Positions 1 through 6,400 of a stretch of 6,748 bases of DNA are shown here, piece by piece. Position 1 is the first letter of the stretch. Each line of letters begins with the position of its first letter. Position numbers and translations under genes: made by a program. The notes under the pieces are model-generated. The model was not told where the DNA came from, made no database searches, and worked only from the letters and a program-made list of their open reading frames with translations. The DNA comes from an uncultured Collinsella sp. (lineage in GTDB: Bacteria; Actinomycetota; Coriobacteriia; Coriobacteriales; Coriobacteriaceae), in contig CABUSE010000074.1 of the NCBI GenBank assembly GCA_902494135.1, forward strand, positions 1 through 6,748, given 5' to 3'.

Positions 1-66
1 CGATACATCGACGACGGCCGAGCTCATCGTGGCCTCGACAAGCGTTCCATGGAGCTGGGAGATCAT
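1..66 (-). CDS. ruvA: RuvA, Holliday junction branch-migration subunit (N-terminal 22 codons only)
   Basis: The first 22 codons read MISQLHGTLVEATMSSAVVD and then VS, which fits the RuvA N-terminal OB-fold start (a Met-Ile start, a Gly-x-Leu-Val strand, then Val-Val-Asp-Val). RuvA is the tetrameric DNA-binding subunit that holds the four-way junction and loads the RuvB motor. The gene continues past the window edge at base 1, so domains II and III cannot be judged. Its ATG shares one base with the ruvC stop codon (TGATG), which implies translational coupling. A purine stretch (AGAGAGGA) inside the end of ruvC is a possible but distant ribosome site. The identity rests on a short stretch plus the ruvC context, which is the standard neighbour. 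Confidence 0.88.
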   Translation of the reverse strand, partial: MISQLHGTLVEATMSSAVVDVS

Positions 67-587
67 CAGTATCCGGTTCCTCTCTGTTGATAGAACTCGC
101 CGCCGGTAAGCGCCCGGGTACGGCTAAGGTTAACGTGACAGATGGCGCAAGCCAGGGCATCGGCGGCATGGTCTGGGTGTGGGTCGTGATCAAGCTGAGT
201 GAGCGTGCGCACCATGTAGGCAACCTGCCGCTTGTCTGCGGCACCCGTGCCCACCACGGCCTGCTTAATCTGCATGGGCGTGTATTCGCCAATCTCGAGC
301 GCGCACTCCGAAAGCGCCACGAGCGCGGCACCGCGGGCATGCGCCGTGGGGATGGCCGAGCGGACGTTAGCGCCAAAGTAAATGCTCTCGATAGCCGCGG
401 TATCGGGACGGTAGCGTTCGACGACGCCCTTGAGGTCGTGGGCGATATGCGACAGGCGCACCGCGAGCGGGCTGCCCGCACTGGTCTCGATACAACCGTA
501 GGCACGGCAGCGAACCTCGCCACGTCGTTCCTCGATAATCCCCCAGCCCGTATGGGCCAAACCGGGGTCGATACCCAAAATGACCAA
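66..587 (-). CDS. ruvC: RuvC, crossover junction endodeoxyribonuclease
   Basis: RuvC is the dimeric resolvase that makes paired nicks across Holliday junctions during recombinational repair, working with RuvAB. At 173 residues it has the usual family length. The RNase H-like fold starts with the classic ILGIDPGLAHTGWG segment. The four acidic or His metal-site positions are visible: D7, E67 (in AAIESIYFG), H140 and D143 (in PDHAADALA). The third site is His, as in Thermus-type enzymes, instead of the Asp of E. coli. The start codon is TTG: no ATG or GTG lies further upstream in frame before a stop, and GGAGG sits 5 nt before it. The stop overlaps the ruvA ATG by one base. A LexA box about 57 nt upstream indicates SOS control. 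Identity is certain from motifs and context. Confidence 0.97.
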   Translation of the reverse strand: MVILGIDPGLAHTGWGIIEERRGEVRCRAYGCIETSAGSPLAVRLSHIAHDLKGVVERYRPDTAAIESIYFGANVRSAIPTAHARGAALVALSECALEIGEYTPMQIKQAVVGTGAADKRQVAYMVRTLTQLDHDPHPDHAADALACAICHVNLSRTRALTGGEFYQQRGTGY

Positions 588-591
588 GCCG

Positions 592-600
592 ACCTCCCCT
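592..600 (-). promoter_or_regulatory. Ribosome binding site that fixes the ruvC TTG start
   Basis: The minus strand reads AGGGGAGGT, whose GGAGG core ends 5 nt before the TTG at 587. It is the only good Shine-Dalgarno sequence near the beginning of the RuvC homology. Upstream in the same frame a stop occurs before any other usable start, so this site decides the start codon. Confidence 0.8.
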
Positions 601-642
601 CGTCTTTTGCCAAGCGTAAGGCAAGGCCCCGCGCATCATTCA

Positions 643-656
643 CGAACGTCTGTTCT
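643..656 (-). promoter_or_regulatory. LexA binding site (SOS box) upstream of ruvC
   Basis: The minus strand reads AGAACAGACGTTCG. The core GAAC-N4-GTTC (644-655) matches the Gram-positive and actinobacterial SOS box CGAAC-N4-GTTCG at all but the first base. The symmetry extends outward as TTC-N2-GAAC-N4-GTTC-N2-GAA over 639-660. The box lies about 57 nt before the ruvC start and directly follows a -10-like hexamer, where a bound repressor would cover the transcription start. LexA control of ruvCAB is known in other bacteria, including mycobacteria. Binding here is inferred from sequence only. Confidence 0.8.
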
Positions 657-662
657 AGAATA
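657..662 (-). promoter_or_regulatory. Candidate -10 element of the ruvCA promoter
   Basis: TATTCT on the minus strand abuts the SOS box, so transcription would start inside the operator, as expected for a LexA-repressed gene. The -35 is poor: CTGACG lies upstream with a spacer of about 19 bp, which is long. A better-looking -10 hexamer, TACAAT, occurs at 703-698 but also lacks a clear -35. If that one were used, the SOS box would lie some 35-50 nt downstream of the start, acting as a roadblock. Either assignment is tentative. Confidence 0.4.
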
Positions 663-723
663 ACACAACGCCAGCCCCATACGTCAGCCGAGATTGAATT
701 GTAGGTTGAGCATACGCAAGCGA

Positions 724-821
724 GCGCCCGCCAGAGCGAGCAAGGTGCCTTGAAAGAGGAGGGCATTGACCTGGCGGTCATGCCCGACGATTGAAAGGCA
801 GATTGCCGCTCTGGCGGGCGC
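724..821. other. Long imperfect hairpin (about 98 nt) between the NadE-like gene and ruvC
   Basis: Two perfect 15-bp inverted arms (724-738 and 807-821, GCGCCCGCCAGAGCG and its complement) enclose further nested pairing: 740-743 with 803-806, 746-751 with 795-800, and 761-771 with 776-785 (one bulged base at 767, four-base loop 772-775). About 38 Watson-Crick pairs form in total. Between the last two helices, 752-760 faces 786-794. If transcribed from the + strand, this region pairs as GA/GA, AA/UU, GA/GA, G/C, GA/GA, that is, three tandem G-A mismatches separated by normal pairs. On the minus strand the same places become U-C mismatches. No U-tract follows on either strand, so it is not a canonical intrinsic terminator. 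It starts 8 nt after the stop of the upstream gene. It may be a structured RNA, an mRNA 3'-end stabiliser or a DNA-level cruciform; I do not recognise a named family. Confidence 0.75.
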
Positions 822-829
822 GCAGCGAC

Positions 830-2815
830 CTAGTTTTGAGAGAAGAATGGGAATTGCCTCGGATCCACCGGCGGATGCGGCATCGGCGTGCCCTGGGGCC
901 CACCCTGCGGTCCGCCCTGGCCGCCCATCATCTTGTCGATGGCGTCCTGAACCTCGCCCTCAAACCGCTTCATGCCCTCATGCAGACGACGCTGACCGTC
1001 TTCGGAGCGCAGCTCTTCCATCTGCTCGGGCGAAATACCCAGCAGCTCGCCCAATATGCCCATCATCTCGCCGCGCATACGGTCACTCGTGTCGTCGTCG
1101 GCAAAGCGGCGCACCTCGGCGCGTGCCAGCGAATCAACTGTCATGCGCTCCTTACCGTTGAGCCCCAGATCGGACCACGCAAGCATGTACGGCCAGGCGC
1201 GCTCGACAAACGAACGGGCAGAGACGATCGGCGCCGTCGGTAGCATGCGACGGGCAGCCTCGCCCTGGCGCACAAGCATCAGCAGCAGCGAGCAGGCCTC
1301 GGGCTTGCCGGCGGCCATCGGGATGTCGTCGAAAGGTCGATTGCGGTCTACGTGCGACTCAAGCGCACCATCGACCTCGCCCGGCTCAAGCCCGCCAAGC
1401 AGCTGCGCCGCACGGTCGAGCATATCGACCGGACCGGCGAGCGTCGAGAGCGCCCGCGCCAGCACACGCCCCATGCAATCCTCTACCGCGTTGAGCGTCA
1501 CGAGCTCTTGGGGCACCACGGCCGAGGCGCGGTTGCGCACACGCGCCACAAACTCAAGCGTCGACAGGTACACATCGCCAAAGGGCGCGTAATCGCCCTG
1601 GTAGCCGCCGCAAAGCGCCGGCGCCGCCAGCGCGTACTCGGTTTTGGACAGCGGGCTCAGCGCCATCGCACCCAGCTCGAGCGCTGTGTCCTCCAGCATG
1701 AGGCCCAGCGTGCGCGAACGCAGGCGCTCGGCATCGCCCGCCGACACGTCGCGATCGAGCACACGCGCCGCATCCGGTGCATCGCGCTCGACGGTGCGAA
1801 TGTGCAAACGCTCGGCAATGGCGCGGACGGCGGCACAGCGGGCAGCCTCGGCCTCTTCCTGCGCTGGCGTAAAGATACGGTTGCGCCCCAGCACCAGGCC
1901 AATCACATTGCGCGGGCCCAGAGCGTCGACGGCCAGCGCCGCCAGCAAAGACGACGGCAAGTCACCCTCGAGTGCCACAACAGCACGCGACGCACCGCGG
2001 GCGTGGGCGTTGTCGCGCACGGCGAGCACCAGCGCCCGCCACAGCCACTCCTCGGAACGAAACTCGGGCAGCTCGTGGTCTTCCAAGGCATCGAGCATCA
2101 CGCCGCGTTGAATCTCCTGAACCAGCAGGCTCTCCTCAAAACACGGCGCTTGGGCCACCACGCGGCCGCAGTCGTCGAGTACAAACGACCCGCCGGTATA
2201 CACCGACTCGTCATAGGCACCGACCGGCGCCATGCAGGCAAACCATACGCTGCGCTTGGATGCGATCTTGCGGTAGGCGCCGCTGCGAACGGCAGCAATG
2301 GCGGCAGTCTCGCGGTCGGTCATGTCAAACGCGTTGAATTGGAAATACGCAATGAGGTCAACACCGGTCGGCAGCATCTCGAGTTCGCGGTCCAAGTCAA
2401 AAATCACGGCGATGCGCACACCGTCCACGTCGAACACCGGCGGCGCCCAACGTGTGTCGTTGTTCTCGCCACGCTGCAGGGCAATGCTCGAACGCGCCGG
2501 CACCACATGACCGTCCTTGAGCATCATGTAGTCGAGCAGCGGCTGGCCCTCAAACGAAACCGCCGCGGGCACGATGCAGATCATGTCAAGCTCCTGGATA
2601 CGCTCGGCGACACCAGTCAAGCCGGCAAGCATGTCGTGCTCAAAGTCGGCAGCGCCCACCAGGCTGCCCGGCATGGCGCCCATAAAGAGCGGAGCCGGAA
2701 CGCACAGCACGCGCGCTCCGCGCTCGTGGGCCAGACGAGCCTGGTCCTCGATGCGGCCACAAATGCCCTCAATATCACCCAGGCGCATATCGATCTGTGC
2801 AAGCGCGAGCTTCAT
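830..2815 (-). CDS. NAD+ synthetase (NadE)-like protein, probable pseudoenzyme with C-terminal extension
   Basis: This 661-residue protein has the two-domain layout of glutamine-dependent NAD+ synthetase: an N-terminal nitrilase-type amidase domain (about 1-260) and an ATP-pyrophosphatase synthetase domain (about 265-550). The family signal is clear in the start MKLALAQIDMRLGDIEG, in LLAALAVDALGPRNVIGLVL (290-309), in a segment SKTE...PFGDV (390-415) that follows the NadE GNKSE...PIxDV region without gaps, and in a closing block around 514-543. The catalytic parts are missing. The nitrilase Glu position is A41 (VPAPL), the Lys region (104-113) has no Lys, and the Cys position is F139 (VIFDLD). 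The SGGxDS ATP loop is EGDLPSS (283-289). Residues 551-661 are extra: a charged helical stretch, then a Gly/Gln/Pro-rich tail (631-661). Automatic pipelines would probably call it NAD(+) synthase; I infer a non-catalytic or re-purposed homologue. The start is an ATG with a weak AAGG site 9 nt upstream. The gene is apparently monocistronic, between a terminator and a large hairpin. Confidence 0.8.
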   Translation of the reverse strand: MKLALAQIDMRLGDIEGICGRIEDQARLAHERGARVLCVPAPLFMGAMPGSLVGAADFEHDMLAGLTGVAERIQELDMICIVPAAVSFEGQPLLDYMMLKDGHVVPARSSIALQRGENNDTRWAPPVFDVDGVRIAVIFDLDRELEMLPTGVDLIAYFQFNAFDMTDRETAAIAAVRSGAYRKIASKRSVWFACMAPVGAYDESVYTGGSFVLDDCGRVVAQAPCFEESLLVQEIQRGVMLDALEDHELPEFRSEEWLWRALVLAVRDNAHARGASRAVVALEGDLPSSLLAALAVDALGPRNVIGLVLGRNRIFTPAQEEAEAARCAAVRAIAERLHIRTVERDAPDAARVLDRDVSAGDAERLRSRTLGLMLEDTALELGAMALSPLSKTEYALAAPALCGGYQGDYAPFGDVYLSTLEFVARVRNRASAVVPQELVTLNAVEDCMGRVLARALSTLAGPVDMLDRAAQLLGGLEPGEVDGALESHVDRNRPFDDIPMAAGKPEACSLLLMLVRQGEAARRMLPTAPIVSARSFVERAWPYMLAWSDLGLNGKERMTVDSLARAEVRRFADDDTSDRMRGEMMGILGELLGISPEQMEELRSEDGQRRLHEGMKRFEGEVQDAIDKMMGGQGGPQGGPQGTPMPHPPVDPRQFPFFSQN

Positions 2816-2856
2816 GGCTCAGCCCTTTCCGTCGTAAACCATCGAAATCGTAGTAA

Positions 2857-2887
2857 AAGCGCCGGCCGCATAATGCAGCCGGCGCTT
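2857..2887 (-). terminator. Intrinsic (Rho-independent) terminator after the superoxide reductase gene
   Basis: A perfect 10-bp GC-rich stem (AAGCGCCGGC at 2857-2866 and its complement at 2878-2887) closes an 11-nt loop that can add three more pairs. On the minus strand the stem runs straight into TTTT (2858-2855), while the + strand side has no T-run, so it works for minus-strand transcripts. It lies about 45 nt after the superoxide reductase stop codon. It ends only about 40 nt before the next gene, so that gene's promoter must overlap the hairpin or depend on readthrough. Confidence 0.8.
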
Positions 2888-2932
2888 GCATGTGCATATG
2901 CTAGCTATGATACCCCGAGCGGGGGCGCGCTC

Positions 2933-3295
2933 CTAGAATGTCGCAGACCACAGCCCGTGCAGGTTGCAGTAGGCATAGACGGTACCGGTCTTGGAGCCGC
3001 CCGCGAAAAACGTCGCGGGTTTCATGCCGGGCTCAAGGTAATGGACCTCTAAGCGGCCCTCGGCCTCAAGGGCGATCCACTCAATGTAGTGCTCGGGCAG
3101 GCTGGGGTGCTCGACCGAGCCAACTCGGGCGCGAATCACGTGACCGTCGCGCTCGGTCTCGACAACAGGCACGTGCTTCTCATGCGCCGCGTCCTCAGTG
3201 TTTGCGGTCAGCTCCGTGCAACCGGCAGGGGTCGCAACGTCGTCGCCAAGGGCAGCGATGAGCTTGCCGTCAGGGTCCTTAAAGAATTTCGCCAT
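2933..3295 (-). CDS. dfx: Superoxide reductase (desulfoferrodoxin family, single iron centre)
   Basis: This cytoplasmic non-haem iron protein reduces superoxide to hydrogen peroxide without making oxygen, and is typical of anaerobes. It is 120 residues long. All ligands of the catalytic Fe(His)4Cys centre are visible: H41 in EKHVPVV, H63 in EHP, H69 in EHYIEW, and C110 and H113 in YCNLHGLW. The conserved E39-K40 pair, with the Lys that guides superoxide, precedes H41. The N-terminal desulforedoxin part (1-30) keeps the fold-like spacing, but the first Cys pair is replaced by KDPDG and only C26 remains of the second. The Fe(Cys)4 centre is therefore absent, as in Treponema-type enzymes. The start at 3295 is chosen for its strong AAAGGAG 6 nt upstream and because homology begins there; a 47-residue upstream extension has no family similarity. 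It is followed by an intrinsic terminator. Confidence 0.95.
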   Translation of the reverse strand: MAKFFKDPDGKLIAALGDDVATPAGCTELTANTEDAAHEKHVPVVETERDGHVIRARVGSVEHPSLPEHYIEWIALEAEGRLEVHYLEPGMKPATFFAGGSKTGTVYAYCNLHGLWSATF

Positions 3296-3445
3296 GATGT
3301 TCTCCTTTGCTGATGTGCCAATGTTCTTGATGGTTCTTATGCCCAAAGGCAGACAAACCATCCACGGCATTGCAAATGAACACATAACGAGCGGGGACGA
3401 TGGGACAGCGCGGGCTATCCGCCCTGGCGGCCTCACCCGAGCGGG
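3296..3445. other. Intergenic region between the SNF2 gene and the superoxide reductase gene
   Basis: These 150 bp contain the superoxide reductase leader. No strong sigma70-type promoter stands out: CATAAG on the minus strand (3342-3337) is a possible -10 with only a weak -35 about 17 bp upstream. No T-tracted hairpin ends the SNF2 gene; the short CCGCC/GGCGG inverted repeat near 3420-3431 lacks a U-run, so readthrough into the superoxide reductase gene is possible. A 6-bp direct repeat GTTCTT (+ strand, 3323-3328 and 3333-3338) recurs at one helical turn, overlapping the candidate -10 region. Confidence 0.5.
3302..3308 (-). promoter_or_regulatory. Ribosome binding site deciding the superoxide reductase start
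   Basis: AAAGGAG on the minus strand lies 6 nt before the ATG at 3295. This strong site selects the 120-residue protein over the longer in-frame reading that begins near 3436. Confidence 0.85.
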
Positions 3446-6400
3446 TTAACGCCCGTCGCCGCCGAGCAGCGCCAGAACATCCTCGCGCGTGAACAGTGCC
3501 GACGAGATACCGTCGCCGCCGAGTACGCTGTTGACCAGGTCGCGCTTGGACTCCTGCATCCGCATAATGCGTTCCTCGATCGTGTCCTTGGCGATGAGCT
3601 TGTACACGGTCACGGTATGTTGCTGGCCAATACGGTGTGCACGGTCAGTTGCTTGGTCCTGCGCCGCCACGTTCCACCACGGGTCGTAGTGGATGACCAC
3701 GTCGGCAGCCGTCAGGTTAAGGCCCACGCCGCCCGCCTTGAGCGAAATCAAAAAGACCGGAACCTCGCCCTCCTGGAACTGCGCGACCATCTTGGCGCGG
3801 CTCTCCTTAGACGAAGCGCCCGTGAGCTTAAAGAAGTCGATGTCCTCCTTGGCCAAGCGCTTACCGATGATATCGAGCATACCCGTAAACTGGCTGAACA
3901 ACAGGATGCGATGCCCGCCGTCGAGTGCGCCGTGCACGAGCTCCATGCACGTATCGAGTTTGGCGCTCCCCGCCTTGTAATCCTCGTAGTGCAGACGCGG
4001 GTCGCAGCAGATCTGGCGCAGCTCGGTGAGCTCGGCGAGCACCTTGAGCTTGTCTTTCTTAAACTCGGATGACTCGCGGTGCTGCACCTGTTGGGCGATG
4101 CGGTCCTGGTTGGCCAGGTAGAGCTTGCGCTGCTCGCCGGTAAGCTGCGCCATGACCGTATCCTCGATCTTCTCGGGCAGGTCGGCCACCACGTCTTCCT
4201 TGACACGGCGCAGCACAAACGGCGACACGAGCGCTTGCAGGCGGGCGGCACTGTCGCCCTCGGCATGCTCGACCGGGCTTTCGAAGCGCTTGGCAAACGA
4301 CTCGCGCGTGCCAAGTAGGCCCGGCATCAAAAAGTCGAAGATGCTCCAGAGCTCGGATAGGCGGTTTTCGATGGGCGTGCCCGTCAGGGCAAAGCGCACG
4401 CCGGCCGGCAGGCGCTTGGTGGCACGCGCCACCTGGGTGAGCGGGTTTTTAATGTACTGGGCCTCATCGAGTACCACGCGGGCAAAGTCCTGCTCGACGT
4501 ACTCGTCGATATCGCGCCGCATAAGGTCATACGACGTCACGACCACGTTATGCTCGGCCACGCCGGCGATTTGCACGCGACGCTGGGCCTTGGCGCCCAC
4601 GATGGCGCACACATCGAGCGACGGGGCGAAGCGCTCCAGCTCGGCAGTCCAGTTGTACACGAGCGACGCAGGGCACACCACAAGCGTGGGCTTAATGTCC
4701 CCCGCTTCCACGCGCGCCAGGATATGCGCGATCATCTGCAGCGTTTTGCCCAGGCCCATGTCGTCGGCCAAGATGCCGCCAAGGCCCAGGTGTTCGAGCG
4801 AGCCGAGCCACTGGTATCCGTCGACCTGGTAGCCGCGCATCGTTGCCTTGAGCGATGCCGGCACCGTAAAGTCCATCTTGCCGAGCGTGTCCAGACGCTC
4901 GACGGTACGGCGGAACGCAGCGTCGCGATCGGCCTCGAGCGCGGGCGTGCGCGCGAGCATGCTATCGACGAACAGGGTGCTCGACGCGGGAAGCGACACG
5001 CCGTCGAGCAGGTCAACAGCATCGACCCCCAGATCCTCGGCAAGGCCAAACGCGGCTCGGGCACCCTCGTCCAAACGAATGATGTCGCCGGACGTAAGGC
5101 GCGCAAACGTCTGGTGACGCTTGTAGGAGTCGAGGTAGATGGCAAGGTCTGACGCCGAAAGGCCGCTCGCGCCCAGTTCGACGTCGAGCAGATTGCTCTT
5201 GACGGTCGCACGAACCGAGAGCTTGGGCGCGGGTCGCACCGAAATCTGGCGCAGACGGTCGCTGAGCATGACCTCACCCAGCTCGGACAGGGCGGACAGG
5301 CCCTCGGTCAGCAGGCAGAACAAGCTCTCGTCATCGCGCTCCTCAAACGCCAGACCGCCCTCGTAGAAATCGAAGTACAGGGCCGCCGTGTCCATAACAC
5401 GAAACTCTGCCACCTCGTCGCGGGGCGGCACGCCGGGGCGTTGCTCTTCGAAGGGGCTGCCCGGAGCGCCCAGGCTAAAGAGATCTGCCGACCAGTCGCC
5501 GTAGGCAACCGTAATTTTGCAGGTCACAAGCCCATCGTCGACGCCGATCGCCATAGCAAAGCTCGGCTCGGGCGCCACGGTATCGAGCGCGGCGGGCGCG
5601 GTAAGGTCGGTATAGTCGCGCAAAATGGGCAGCGCCATACGACAGAACTCCCCCACCTGGTCGACAGCGATATGGATCGGCGTGCGACAGGGCAGTAAGC
5701 GCGATAGGAACGGCGCCGCATGCTGGGCAAACGCTACATCGGCGCGGCGCGCACGGCGGGTGTCGACCAGATAGGCAACGTCGCCCGAAGCAAAGCAGTA
5801 TGCATCGGCCGGCAGGCGTAGATCGTAGCTGCCACCAGCCGCCGGCGCGATTTTGGCGGCAAGGAGCGGTGGGCGCTCAGACAGCGCCTCGTCCTCCCCT
5901 TCCGGAGGCATCTCAACCGCCACGTCATAGGTGCGATGCGTCGTCGTCCCCCGCGACCAGGCGGGCTCAAAAGAGATGGTCTGGCCGCGCAACAGGTCCA
6001 GCACATATACGATGCTATGCTCGGACAGCGGCAACTGACGCTCGGCGACAAAACCGCTGCGGGCAAAGTCGTACGACGCCGAACGCGAGCTTGTGATGTC
6101 ATCGAGATAGGCAACTGTCGTCACGACAAGGTTGAGCAGCTTTGTCGACACGTCTTCGAAGGCTTCGGGCGTATGGACAAACGTGAGCTTCTTGCCGTAC
6201 GAGAAGGTGCCGCCGCGCACGTAGGCATCGGCCATGCCGTCGATGTCCTTGACCACGTAGGAGACCGATCCACAGCGAATGCGAAGCTCGAGCGCCCAGC
6301 TAAAGCGCTCGGCAAACAGTGGATTGTAATACGGCACCAGCGAGGGCTCCAACACCGCCTTGGGGGCATCGGGATCCACACTGCCGGCGAGCTTGCGGCG

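Noticed and set aside
87..704. A 205-codon open frame on the + strand opposite ruvC
   Set aside because: It overlaps an unmistakable ruvC over most of its length, also covers the SOS box, and shows no family features.
752..794. A kink-turn in the tandem G-A region
   Set aside because: The tandem G-A steps are symmetric and lack the three-nucleotide bulge next to a C-stem that defines a kink-turn.
724..821. The long hairpin as an ordinary intrinsic terminator
   Set aside because: No U-tract follows the stem on either strand; the nearest T-run (833-836, + strand) is 11 nt away. It is also far longer than a normal terminator.
2913..2924. Small CCCC/GGGG hairpin just after the superoxide reductase stop
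   Set aside because: It has only four base pairs and no T-run. The stronger 10-bp stem at 2857-2887 is the better terminator.
1352..3052. A 566-codon open frame on the + strand opposite the NadE-like gene
   Set aside because: It is antisense to a recognisable protein and runs through the intrinsic terminator and the intergenic gap. Its product is an Arg/His/Gln-rich composition with no recognisable motif. Long antisense frames are expected in GC-rich genes.
3296..3436. A 47-residue N-terminal extension of the superoxide reductase
   Set aside because: The extension has no family similarity, while a strong ribosome site and the start of homology coincide at 3295.
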